DNA of 64,000 nucleotides, taken from assembly GCF_025152745.1 (NCBI RefSeq), contig NZ_CP104040.1, positions 1,550,001 to 1,614,000 on the forward strand. Direction: 5' to 3'. This DNA comes from Rhizobium sp. WSM4643 (lineage in GTDB: Bacteria; Pseudomonadota; Alphaproteobacteria; Rhizobiales; Rhizobiaceae). Made by a program: the position numbers and the translations under genes. Positions within the stretch are counted from its first letter, which is position 1. Each line of letters opens with the position of its first letter. The notes beneath the pieces are model-generated. The model was given only the letters and a program-made list of their open reading frames with translations. It searched no databases and was not told the origin of the DNA. Below are positions 41,107 through 49,574 of this stretch, in pieces.

Positions 41107-43953
41107 TTGGGACAGATCGAGCTAGGCCTTTTCGAGTTCTGCGGTTGGGAGCTTGACCTCGCGAAGCGAGAGCTGCGTGCCATGGGAGCGCCAGTACCCA
41201 TTGGCAGTCGGGCCTTCGAAATCCTGGAAACACTTGTGGTTTCGGAAGGCGATATTGTATCCAAAGACGACCTTATGAAGCGTGTCTGGCCCGGACTCAT
41301 CGTCGAAGACAATACGATTCAAGTTCACATATCGGCAATTCGCAAGGCGCTCGGAAAAGATAGGAATTTGCTGAAGACCATTTCTGGTCGAGGCTATCGT
41401 ATCCTTGGCGAGTGGACGTGCCATCGTAAACCGGCACACGCGCCGATGCCGACGCCCGCTATCCAACCGCGGTCGACTGAGAATTCGTTCTTTACGAATA
41501 TTCCGGCCTCGACGTCTGATCTGGTAGGCCGCGAGACGACGATTACCCAAGTCCTGAACCTGACTTCTGCCTACCGAGTTGTGACGCTGACCGGCCCCGG
41601 CGGTATCGGAAAGACCGTACTTGCATCGGAAATCGCCCGTCGTTTGCTGCCATCGCTGGACGGCAACGCCTTCTTCGTCGAACTTGTGTCCCTGTCGGAT
41701 CCGGGCCTCGTTCCCACAACGCTGGCTCAAGCCCTCGATTTGCATCTTCAGGGAGACGACATTTCCGCAGAGCTGGTGGCCCGCGCCATCGGCACAAAGA
41801 AGATGTTGTTGGTGATCGACAATTGCGAACACGTCATCGACGCCGCCGCCGCTATGGTCGAGGCGATCGTGCGTGCTTGCCAGAACGTATCGGTGCTCGC
41901 GACAAGCCGAGAGCTTCTCCGTATCGAGGGCGAATTCGCTTATCGCGTGCCCCCGCTCGAGGTTCCGGCGAGCGAGGATCTCGGCAACGCTCTGGAACAT
42001 AGTGCGGTCCAGCTCTTCATTGCTCGCACCCGGGCCTTACTATGGGATTTTTCGCCAAGCCAGGAAAGGCTGTCTGCCATCGCGTCGATATGTCGGCATC
42101 TGGATGGAATTCCCCTTGCCATCGAATTTGCCGCAGCTCGCGCTGCGACCTTGGGCCTCCAACAGATCGCTGGTCGGTTGGATGACCGCTTTGTACTTCT
42201 CACCGGCGGACGTAGGACCGCTCTGCCTCGCCATCAGACACTCCGCGCGGCGCTGGACTGGAGCTATGAATTGCTGCCGGAAGCCGAACGCCAGCTGCTT
42301 TGCAATCTGGCGATCTTCCCGGCCGGCTTTACACTGGATGCCGCCGTGGCGGTGAGTGGGGAAACCGAGGCGGAAACGGCTCTGGCTATTTCTAATCTCG
42401 TCTCGAAGTCTCTGGTGACATTCGAAGGAGCGGAAACAGGTCCTCGCTGGCGTCTCCTCGAAACCGTGCGAGTCTACGCGCGCGAAAAGCTCGGGGTCCG
42501 CGACCACTACCAACGCGCCATGCGTCGGCTGGCGAAGTACTTTCTGTCGTTCTTTCAGCCGTTTTCAGAGGAAAGCCATCTTCAGGCTGCGATCGAAGAT
42601 ATTGCTCGCTATCGCCGGGAGATCGACAATCTGCGTGCCGCGCTGAGATGGGCTCTCTCGCCCGATGGGGACGGAATTCTGGGCGCAAGGCTCGCCGCCA
42701 CCACGAGCGACTTCTGGACTGCCATGTCGCTCGTTTCCGAGGCGGGCGACTGGGCGGAAATAGCGCTCGAACAGATCGGCGAGGAGAGCGGAAGCCGCAC
42801 CGAGATGGTCCTGCGATGCGCTCTCGGATTCGCGCTGATTTACACCCGGGGCATGAGCCATCGCGGCAGGGACGTGCTGACCGGTGCCTTGTCGCTGGCA
42901 AAGGCATTCGATGACTTTGATTACCAGCAGCGCGTGACATGCGCACTTTGGCTGTTCTCCGCCCGATCGATGGAATTGGAAGACGCGCTGGTGTTTGCGC
43001 GTGAATACGAGCACGTCGTCAAGGGACGAGACATACAGTCCCGGGCTACGGCCGCATGGCTGGTGGGAATCCCTCAAACTTATCAGGCGGAGCACCAGGA
43101 AGCTGGCGAACGGCTTGATTGGGCGGCGAGGCATTTCCCCTTCGACAATCGCCGCAAAGATATGCTGAGGCTGGGTGCCGACGTTCGGACGTCCGCCATG
43201 GCCCACAACACGGTGAACCTGATCTCACGCGGTCAGCTGGACGCGGCGGTTCGAACGGCTGAGGAGTCGATCCGGGAAGCACGCGAAACAAGGCAGCCAT
43301 TCGTCGCATGTGTTGCTCTCGCGTGGTCGGCTGCCTTCGTTTCACTAAGCCTTGACGAGGTGCATCGAGCCAAGGAATACGGCGAAGAGTTGCTCGACCA
43401 CGCGTTGCAGCATGGCCTGCGCCCTTTTCACGCGGTTGGCCTATGCGTGAAGGGAAGTCTGGCGGCTCGATCGGGCGATCCTATGAATGGAATCGACGCG
43501 CTTCGATCCGGCATTGGTGAAATGCGTGAAGCCGCCTACCTGCTTTTTTATCCTTTTTTCTTATGCGAGCTGGCGTCTGCGTTGCAGGCAGCCGGTCGTT
43601 TCAATGAGGCGCTTCAGGAAATCGGAAATGCTCTGCATTTTTCAGAGCAAAAAGGCTATCGGTGGATGGTGCCCGAGATTTTGAGAAAGAAGGGCGAGAT
43701 ATTAGCCACCCAGGATATCAGCAACGCCTCTGATGTCCAAAGCTTGTACCAACAGGCAATGCACCAGGCCTCTGCGCAAGGCGGAATTTACTGGCAAATT
43801 TCAGCAGGAACCAGCCTGGTCGAGTTCCTCGATCGCAATGGTGGAGGTGGATCGGCTCGCAATATCCTCCTTCCGATCTACCAGCAGTTCACGGAAGGAT
43901 TTTCCAGCATCAAACTGTTACGCGCAAAGATGCTGATCGAAGGTCTAGGCTGA
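41107..43953 (+). CDS. Winged-helix/STAND ATPase transcriptional regulator (948 aa)
   Basis: N-terminal OmpR/CadC-type winged helix (about 5-100: LRAMGAPVPIGSRAFEILET, then SKDDLMKRVWPGLIVEDNTI), then an NB-ARC/AAA-like ATPase with P-loop GPGGIGKT at 163-170 and Walker B KKMLLVIDNCEH near 231-242, then helical repeats of TPR kind to the end. This order is typical of large bacterial regulators (COG3903-like) that switch by nucleotide-driven oligomerisation. The start is a TTG at 41107: an in-frame TGA at 41095 excludes anything upstream, and GAGAG precedes it. Ligand and targets unknown. It is convergent with the epoxide hydrolase gene. Confidence 0.87.
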   Translation: MGQIELGLFEFCGWELDLAKRELRAMGAPVPIGSRAFEILETLVVSEGDIVSKDDLMKRVWPGLIVEDNTIQVHISAIRKALGKDRNLLKTISGRGYRILGEWTCHRKPAHAPMPTPAIQPRSTENSFFTNIPASTSDLVGRETTITQVLNLTSAYRVVTLTGPGGIGKTVLASEIARRLLPSLDGNAFFVELVSLSDPGLVPTTLAQALDLHLQGDDISAELVARAIGTKKMLLVIDNCEHVIDAAAAMVEAIVRACQNVSVLATSRELLRIEGEFAYRVPPLEVPASEDLGNALEHSAVQLFIARTRALLWDFSPSQERLSAIASICRHLDGIPLAIEFAAARAATLGLQQIAGRLDDRFVLLTGGRRTALPRHQTLRAALDWSYELLPEAERQLLCNLAIFPAGFTLDAAVAVSGETEAETALAISNLVSKSLVTFEGAETGPRWRLLETVRVYAREKLGVRDHYQRAMRRLAKYFLSFFQPFSEESHLQAAIEDIARYRREIDNLRAALRWALSPDGDGILGARLAATTSDFWTAMSLVSEAGDWAEIALEQIGEESGSRTEMVLRCALGFALIYTRGMSHRGRDVLTGALSLAKAFDDFDYQQRVTCALWLFSARSMELEDALVFAREYEHVVKGRDIQSRATAAWLVGIPQTYQAEHQEAGERLDWAARHFPFDNRRKDMLRLGADVRTSAMAHNTVNLISRGQLDAAVRTAEESIREARETRQPFVACVALAWSAAFVSLSLDEVHRAKEYGEELLDHALQHGLRPFHAVGLCVKGSLAARSGDPMNGIDALRSGIGEMREAAYLLFYPFFLCELASALQAAGRFNEALQEIGNALHFSEQKGYRWMVPEILRKKGEILATQDISNASDVQSLYQQAMHQASAQGGIYWQISAGTSLVEFLDRNGGGGSARNILLPIYQQFTEGFSSIKLLRAKMLIEGLG

Positions 43954-44084
43954 AACGAAAGCCGAAAGTCGCTGCGCGACAGCCCCTACGTCGCAACCGA
44001 AATCAGATTTGGCCCACGTCCATGTTCAACACATGGAGCAAGGCCGCCGGAAAACCGGCGACCAGGCACGCGTCTGAAATGCGT

Positions 44085-45371
44085 TTACGATCTGACTGAA
44101 CGGAACGCAGTGCGGAGCTCTTCGCAGAACACCGCCGTCTGCTCCCAAGCTGCGAAGTGCCCGCCCTTCGCGAGCCTGTTGTAGTGTATCAGGTTCGGGT
44201 AGGCCCGCTCGGTCCAGCTCCGGGGCGCTGCATAGATTTCGTCGGGAAATACGCTGACCGCAACCGGAATCCTAACATTCTTCACAGCGAAGAATTCAAG
44301 CTTGTTCTCCCAGTAAAGGCGTGCCGACGAGACGGCCGTGTTCGTGAGCCAGTAGAGTGTGACGTTGTCAAGGATATCCTCTTGTGTCAGGCCTTCCGTC
44401 TCGCCGTCGAAGACGCGGGCGATCAGCTCGTAGCTCCTGACGTCGTGATCGATCATCCACGCGGCAAGGCCAACGGGTGAATCCGCGATCCCGACCAAGG
44501 TCTGCGGACGGTTTGCCATTTCGATCGCGTAGCCGAGCCCATGCTTGTAGAAGTCATCGAGCTGGTTGTAGGCGTGTTCCTCGTCGCCCGACAGTCCTGC
44601 AGGCTTGGTGCCGCCCGGCCGCAGCGCGGCGGCGATGTCGTCCGGAACGGTGGCCGGCATATTGACGTGGATGCCGACCAGTTCCGGCGGGGCGATCAGT
44701 GCCATCTGCTCAGTCACGGCGTCGCCCCAGTCGCCGCCCTGAGCGACATATTTCGAGTAGCCGAGGCGTTTCATGAGTTCGATCCAGGCATGCGCGATCC
44801 GGATGGGATCCCAGCCCCTTTCGGTCGGCTTTCCGGAAAAGCCGTAGCCCGGAATTGAAGGGATGACGACGTCGAAAGCGTCCGACGCCGAGCCGCCGTG
44901 TGCAGTCGGATTGGTAAGGGGCTCGATGATCTTCATCTGCTCGATGATCGACCCCGGCCATCCATGTGTCACTATGATGGGCAAGGCGCCGTCGCGCTTG
45001 GCCTTCACATGGATGAAGTGGATGTCCACTCCGTCGATCTTGGTGGTGAACTGGGGCAGGGTGTTCAGCCTGGCTTCCACCTTTCGCCAGTCATAGTCCT
45101 TGGCCCAATACCTGGCGAGCTTTTCGATGGTCGCGGACTGAACGCCCTGGGTATTGTCATCGACGATCTCGCGCTCCGGAAAGCGCGTTGCTTCGATGCG
45201 GCGACGGAGATCGTCGAGTTGGGCATCGGTTGCCTTGTATGTGAAGGGACGAATTTCCTCTCCACCGGCCTTGGCTAGGGCGATCGAGGCTGGAAGGATG
45301 CTGAGCGCGCCCGCGGCCGCGGCGGTTGCCAAAAGAGTGCGGCGAGTGACTGGGGATGAGATGGATGACAT
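44085..45371 (-). CDS. Tat-exported epoxide hydrolase
   Basis: A 428-aa alpha/beta hydrolase with epoxide-hydrolase N-terminal domain (about 40-145). Tat signal VTRRTLLATAAAAGALSILP. Oxyanion HGWPG at 136-140; nucleophile Asp214 in QGGDWGD, the aspartate that distinguishes epoxide hydrolases from esterases; Tyr/acid region HDVRSYEL; His in KGGHFAAWEQ near 404. All catalytic parts are present, so an active enzyme opening epoxides outside the cytoplasm is expected. An operator-like palindrome lies 69 bases upstream and is shared with other genes up to 51 kb. Confidence 0.92.
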   Translation of the reverse strand: MSSISSPVTRRTLLATAAAAGALSILPASIALAKAGGEEIRPFTYKATDAQLDDLRRRIEATRFPEREIVDDNTQGVQSATIEKLARYWAKDYDWRKVEARLNTLPQFTTKIDGVDIHFIHVKAKRDGALPIIVTHGWPGSIIEQMKIIEPLTNPTAHGGSASDAFDVVIPSIPGYGFSGKPTERGWDPIRIAHAWIELMKRLGYSKYVAQGGDWGDAVTEQMALIAPPELVGIHVNMPATVPDDIAAALRPGGTKPAGLSGDEEHAYNQLDDFYKHGLGYAIEMANRPQTLVGIADSPVGLAAWMIDHDVRSYELIARVFDGETEGLTQEDILDNVTLYWLTNTAVSSARLYWENKLEFFAVKNVRIPVAVSVFPDEIYAAPRSWTERAYPNLIHYNRLAKGGHFAAWEQTAVFCEELRTAFRSVRS

Positions 45372-45439
45372 GGGGGTCTCCTGGGTTCGGAATTTCGACG
45401 CGCCAAAGCTCTCATGTGCGGAAGTGAGGTTCTATTGCA

Positions 45440-45463
45440 CCAAGGTGTTGCCGATACCATTGG
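45440..45463. promoter_or_regulatory. Operator-like palindrome, copy 1
   Basis: Core GGTGTTGCCGATACC at 45444-45458, flanked by CCAA on one side and ATTGG on the other, an imperfect 24-bp inverted repeat. Near-identical elements occur at 50462-50485 and 51121-51143. It sits upstream of the epoxide hydrolase gene. Confidence 0.7.
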
Positions 45464-45649
45464 ATCGGTTCCGAATACGGATGGCAAAAAGGGCCTTTGG
45501 AGCGTGTCGAACAGGCCGACATTGGGAGCAACGAGGCTCGTTGATGTCGTCATCAAAGCGGGCATCTCTCGCTCGTCCGGTCGGCTAAAATTCGAGCGAA
45601 CTGGGCGAGGCCGCGCCCGATGTTCCATTGGAAGGGGGAGTTCGAACAT

Positions 45650-45687
45650 GGCAAAAGAAAAGGCCGCCATCATCGCAGATGGCGGCC
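45650..45687 (-). terminator. Rho-independent terminator of the VOC gene
   Basis: On the minus strand GGCCGCCATC, 6-base loop, GATGGCGGCC (45687-45662) is followed directly by a T-rich run, TTTTCTTTT. It lies 105 bases beyond the VOC stop codon and separates that gene from the epoxide hydrolase. Confidence 0.85.
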
Positions 45688-45791
45688 CCAATCCAGGTTC
45701 GATCGCAACAGTTGCTGCGGCCTTGCTCTCAGCAGCCGGAAGCACTCTTCGAACGCTCCCATGGCACATGTCGGCAGTACAAAATGAGCCA

Positions 45792-46460
45792 TCAGTCGGG
45801 CAACGGCCGTCCTGAGCGCTCGGCGATCATGTACTGCGCATACCAGTCCGGCCAGTTCTCATCATGATTGCCGCCGGTGCGCTTCTCGTGTTCGCCGTGG
45901 GCAGCCGCGGCACGGCGCAAGGCGCTTGCAAGGTCGCTCTCCGATGAGAATGCCGCGCCGGTGGCGTCGATGCGCCCTGGCAGCCTGGCCGTCACCTCCT
46001 GGAAGAGCCAGCCGTTTCCATCGGGATCGCTGAACGATGCGAAAGATGAGTAGCTCCCGCGAGTTGGATGCGGTCCGGCAAGACGACCCTCGTCGTCCTG
46101 ATGATGGAAAACGCCGCCGACATCATGAAAGACACCGCTCATCGCGGCACCTCGGGCGGCCAGCGCCGCGTGAGCCATCTCGATGTCGGAAACGATCAGA
46201 TGAAGGCCTTGCGCGGAACCCGGCTTGGCGGAGGTGACGCCGCTGCCGAAGATCACCGAGCACGGCGAGCCAGGCGGCGTCACCTGAACCACCCGGAACC
46301 CGCTCGCGCCGGAAACGTCGGCGTCCAGCCTCCAGCCAAGCCCGGTGTAGAAGGCCTTTGCGCTATCGACGTCGGAAACCGGAATAACCACGACTTCGAG
46401 CTTCATGTCGACGTCATGCACCTTCTCTGCGGCAGTCCTGTTGGGTTCCTGGATGGACAT
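45792..46460 (-). CDS. VOC (glyoxalase/bleomycin-resistance) family protein
   Basis: A 222-aa cytosolic protein. The VOC fold is seen in KLEVVVIPVSDVDSAKAFYT, GLHLIVSDIEMAHAALAARG and SFSDPDGNGWLFQEV, where the last Glu is a usual metal ligand. A C-terminal extension of about 60 residues ends in ENWPDWYAQYMIAERSG and is not part of the VOC fold; its role is unknown. The start at 46460 has GGGAG 8 bases upstream; the ORF extends to 46676 without a better site. Reaction unknown; VOC proteins isomerise or conjugate electrophiles. Confidence 0.85.
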   Translation of the reverse strand: MSIQEPNRTAAEKVHDVDMKLEVVVIPVSDVDSAKAFYTGLGWRLDADVSGASGFRVVQVTPPGSPCSVIFGSGVTSAKPGSAQGLHLIVSDIEMAHAALAARGAAMSGVFHDVGGVFHHQDDEGRLAGPHPTRGSYSSFASFSDPDGNGWLFQEVTARLPGRIDATGAAFSSESDLASALRRAAAAHGEHEKRTGGNHDENWPDWYAQYMIAERSGRPLPD

Positions 46461-46748
46461 TTTCAATTCTCCCGTAATGAGCGTGATGGGCATTGCCCTT
46501 GACGCAGCGAACGATGCGTCAGCCCAGTGCGGCCGTCCATTGTCCCATGGTGTCGGTTCGATCGTTGCTGCGATAATCGGCGATGGTCGATGAAGGCCGT
46601 GCCGAACGCCTGTGATGTCCGCACGCAAGAAACGCCTTCGTTTGTCCGACAGAACAGACCAAGCGCCTTTGTTCACACTTAAGGCGTGCGCTCGCCCTCG
46701 GCGGAGTGTGTCCGCAGAGGGCCGCTTTGGCGCCGCGCGACGTGCCTG

Positions 46749-47372
46749 TCACGCTGCAAGCGCTTCAACAACATCGCTCGTATTCACGATGGCGCTGGCG
46801 TAGTTGGGCATGTTGATTTCCAACGCCGCGTGCATCATTTCGTGCGAGTAGTCGGCAACGGCGTCCCTTACCACCGTGACGTCGTAGCCGAGTTCGGCGG
46901 CAAAGCGGACAGTGGCTTCGATGCAGGTGTGAGCGACCAGCCCGATGACGATGATCCTCTCGATGCCGTGTCGCTTCAGCTGCAAATCGAGATCGGTGTT
47001 GGCAAATCCGCTTGAACACCAGTGCTCCGAGGCGACGATCTCGCCTTTGGCCGGAACGAACTCGGCACGGAATTCTCCGCCCCAGGTCCCTAGCTCGAAA
47101 CTTTTACGGTGCCACGCAGCGCGCTGGATCGGCGCCACGAATTTCCAGTTCTCATAATCGCCTTCCCGGTACCGGTGATGCATGGCGAAAAAGATGCGAA
47201 GCTTCGCAGCACGCGCTGCGGACAGGACCTGCTGCATGTGTGGCACGCAGTTGTTCGCTTCCGCCACGTCCTTGATCCGAGGCCAGATCTTTCCGCCCTC
47301 GGAAATGAAGTCATTGTAGGGGTCGACGACCACGAGGCCGGTATTATTTGGATCATATGATAGAGGTTTCAT
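46749..47372 (-). CDS. Isochorismatase-family cysteine hydrolase
   Basis: A 207-aa cytosolic hydrolase. Catalytic Asp17 in VVVDPYNDFI and nucleophile Cys150 in GLVAHTCIEATVRFAAELGY. The third residue, normally a Lys in a context like VAKEHW, reads VASEHWCSSGFANTDL here, with Ser115 in place of Lys. If that alignment is right the Asp-Lys-Cys triad is incomplete and activity is doubtful or altered. The substrate of this subgroup is unknown. It is followed by a short gap and an unrecognised gene on the same strand. Confidence 0.85.
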   Translation of the reverse strand: MKPLSYDPNNTGLVVVDPYNDFISEGGKIWPRIKDVAEANNCVPHMQQVLSAARAAKLRIFFAMHHRYREGDYENWKFVAPIQRAAWHRKSFELGTWGGEFRAEFVPAKGEIVASEHWCSSGFANTDLDLQLKRHGIERIIVIGLVAHTCIEATVRFAAELGYDVTVVRDAVADYSHEMMHAALEINMPNYASAIVNTSDVVEALAA

Positions 47373-47405
47373 GGTGCTCTCCGTGCGGCAACTGGATTTA
47401 GGTGA

Positions 47406-47939
47406 TCAGTCGTTGCGAAGCGCGGCGCGCTCTATGCTTGCGGCGAAAAGCGGCGTCTCGCCCTTGTTATGGGCAATGGACATCGGCTGGCGTTGCGTCC
47501 GGAAGATGTCGAATGGAATCCCCTGGCGGTCGAGGAAGGCAAGCATCTCGTCAGTAGCGTAGGACCTGACGCGGTTGGTGAACTCGCATTTCGCGTCGTC
47601 GAGCCTCTTGGCGCTTAGTTCCCAGGTCACATGGATGGTTGTACGTCCCGACGGTGTGAACACGTCCGAGTCGGAGTCGAGGATCAGATGATCCCTCTCG
47701 CCGAGCGTCTCGACATAATGCTGGACCATCAGACTGCCGCCGATGGTCTCGACATTGATCGACATCCGTCTGCCGTCCGGCGTCGTGGTGAAGCCAGCCG
47801 TGATGTGGGCTGGAGAGCAACCCTGATAGTCCTTCTCGGATAAGGCGAAGCACCATTGAGGAATGTCGATCTTCTCGATCGGGGCATTGATGATGGCGGA
47901 AAAGCTTGAATCGACGATCTGGTTCTCAACGCTGCGCAT
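47406..47939 (-). CDS. Unrecognised cytosolic protein, possibly SRPBCC-like
   Basis: A 177-aa protein without a signal peptide. The order DSSFSAIINAPIEKIDIPQW, then alternating strands (RRMSINVETIGGSLMVQHYV, TTIHVTWELSAKRLDDAKCE) and a C-terminal helix is compatible with a START/SRPBCC ligand-binding fold, but this is a guess from pattern. GGAG lies 8 bases before the ATG at 47939. It sits 33 bases upstream of the isochorismatase-family gene, same strand, so they are probably co-transcribed. Confidence 0.6.
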   Translation of the reverse strand: MRSVENQIVDSSFSAIINAPIEKIDIPQWCFALSEKDYQGCSPAHITAGFTTTPDGRRMSINVETIGGSLMVQHYVETLGERDHLILDSDSDVFTPSGRTTIHVTWELSAKRLDDAKCEFTNRVRSYATDEMLAFLDRQGIPFDIFRTQRQPMSIAHNKGETPLFAASIERAALRND

Positions 47940-48058
47940 GTCATTTCTCCGTTGTTCATGGTGATGTGCAGGCTCGCGAGCCAAGGCCTGCGATGCCCGT
48001 GAAGTGGATTCTGTGGCATCACAGGGACACCGTTACCGAATATTGCGGTCTCTTCAGC

Positions 48059-49063
48059 CTACTTGTCGGCCAAAGTCTGCGTGTAATGGCCGAGCCTGGA
48101 CTCGACGTCGGGGTTCGTCTGCAGGCCCATCTCCATCAACCTGCCGATGTTCTTTTGCGCGATGGGGCGCTGGACCGAAGAAATGAAGGCGTCCCAGCCG
48201 GCACCGATTTCCGGGTCGGTCGGCAGGCTGGCGAAATCGACCAGCCGTTTCGTATCCGCGATGGCTCCCCGGTCAAATCCAGAGATGCGCGCTGCAAGCG
48301 AGTTGACGAAGGGATCGAGCTTGTCGTCTGCGAACGAGCGGTTCACGTAACCATACTGCTCGGCCAGTTCGCCGTTGATGTCGTCGGATCCGAGCAGGAC
48401 TTCAAGCGCGCGCCCTCGGCCCATCAGCCTGGGAAGCCGTGCCATGGGGCCGCCGCCCGGGACGAAGCCGGCGCCGACCTCCCATTGTGATAGAATGGCC
48501 TTTTCCCGGCTCGCAAAGCGCATGTCGCTTGCCAGGGCGAGCTCGCTTCCGACCCCGGTGGCGCGCCCACGGATCAAAGCGATCGATACGACCGGCGCCT
48601 TGCTCAATCGCACCAGCATGTCGGGAAGCGGATGAAGGCCGGTGCGCCCTGAGGGAAGGCTCGTCGACTCCTCCAGAGGCGGCGTGAAATTGTAATGGGT
48701 CAGAAAAAAGCCCGGCACGTCGCTGTCGAACACGACGACCCTGAGTTTCGGATCGGTCTCGATGTCGGCGATAACCTTCTCGAGCTGCGGAATGGTCTCC
48801 GGACCGAATATATTGAACGGAGGGTTGTCGAATGTCACCCGCCAATAGGCAGGCGTCCGCCTGTCCACTTTGATCTGGGATTTGTGTGGTGTTTCGGACC
48901 CGGGCTTTGATTGTAGCGTGCTGTCCGGCTTGAGTGGCGACTGGCCGGAGAGCGCAAGCGCCGGCAGCATCAGGACTGCCGAGGCTGTCAGAAACGTGGA
49001 TGACGCGGCGACGACGGCGAGAGCGCGTCGGGGCCGCAACCTTTTCGATGATGTGAGTGTCAT
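48059..49063 (-). CDS. Enoyl-CoA hydratase-like (crotonase) protein with an export signal
   Basis: A 334-aa protein. Residues 1-40 (MTLTSSKRLRPRRALAVVAA and a following hydrophobic stretch) form a signal peptide or anchor, then about 25 polar residues, then a crotonase domain: VDRRTPAYWRVTFDNPPFNI, PVVSIALIRGRATGVGSELA and WEVGAGFVPGGGPM. Crotonases use CoA thioesters and are normally cytosolic, so an exported copy is unusual. The first oxyanion segment, usually FSAG-like, reads GFFLTHYN and lacks the usual Gly. Start at 49063 follows GGAG with 6-base spacing. Confidence 0.82.
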   Translation of the reverse strand: MTLTSSKRLRPRRALAVVAASSTFLTASAVLMLPALALSGQSPLKPDSTLQSKPGSETPHKSQIKVDRRTPAYWRVTFDNPPFNIFGPETIPQLEKVIADIETDPKLRVVVFDSDVPGFFLTHYNFTPPLEESTSLPSGRTGLHPLPDMLVRLSKAPVVSIALIRGRATGVGSELALASDMRFASREKAILSQWEVGAGFVPGGGPMARLPRLMGRGRALEVLLGSDDINGELAEQYGYVNRSFADDKLDPFVNSLAARISGFDRGAIADTKRLVDFASLPTDPEIGAGWDAFISSVQRPIAQKNIGRLMEMGLQTNPDVESRLGHYTQTLADK

Positions 49064-49103
49064 GATTGTCTCCATGTCTGGGCTTGGTCAGCGAATTCCT
49101 CCG

Positions 49104-49574
49104 CTAGGGCTCAATTTCAAGAATGAGTTCGATTTCGACGGGCATTCCGAGCGGGATGCTGGTGACGCCGAGAACGATACGCGGCGGAATCCTTTCCGCT
49201 CCGAAGATGTCGAGCAGAAGCTCGGAGGCGCCGTCTGCCACCTTCGGATGTTCGCGGAACGCGTGGGATGTCGCGATATAGACGCCGAGCTTGGAAATAC
49301 GACGAACCGAGTTCAACGATCCCAGGTGCGACCTCGCGGCCGCGATGCCGCTGAGGCAGGCGGTGCGCGCGGCATCATAGCCTTGAAGGGTCGATAGCTC
49401 CTCGCCGACCCGCCCGAAGTAGACGGGATCGTGGCCAATCACCGGAAGCATGCCGCTCAGGAACAGCAGCGGCCCTGACTGGATCGCCTCGACATAGGCG
49501 CCGAAAGGCGTCGGCGGGGGAGGCAGCACGATCCCCAGTTCCTGCAGGCGCCCCTCCGGGTCGCGGCCTACCAT
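49104..49574 (-). CDS. RidA (YjgF/YER057c/UK114) family protein
   Basis: A 156-aa protein of the enamine/imine deaminase family, which removes reactive intermediates made by PLP enzymes. Family features are PFGAYVEAIQSGPLLFLSG and the C-terminal IPPRIVLGVTSIPLGMPVEI, with the conserved Arg of the active site. Its ATG overlaps the stop of the SDR gene by 7 bases, so the two are translationally coupled. It belongs to the subgroup with a longer N-terminus; whether it deaminates imines is not certain. Confidence 0.85.
   Translation of the reverse strand: MVGRDPEGRLQELGIVLPPPPTPFGAYVEAIQSGPLLFLSGMLPVIGHDPVYFGRVGEELSTLQGYDAARTACLSGIAAARSHLGSLNSVRRISKLGVYIATSHAFREHPKVADGASELLLDIFGAERIPPRIVLGVTSIPLGMPVEIELILEIEP

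Larger units (their letters stand above)
45372..45791. other. Intergenic region between the epoxide hydrolase and VOC genes
   Basis: About 420 bases. It holds the operator-like palindrome at 45440-45463 next to the epoxide hydrolase start and a minus-strand terminator at 45650-45687 belonging to the VOC gene. Open frames here (for example 45414-45815, plus) have no family character and cross the terminator hairpin; they are taken as non-coding. Confidence 0.6.

Noticed and set aside
45414..45815. Plus-strand open frame of 133 codons
   Set aside because: Contains the operator-like site and the VOC terminator hairpin, and its translation has no domain character.
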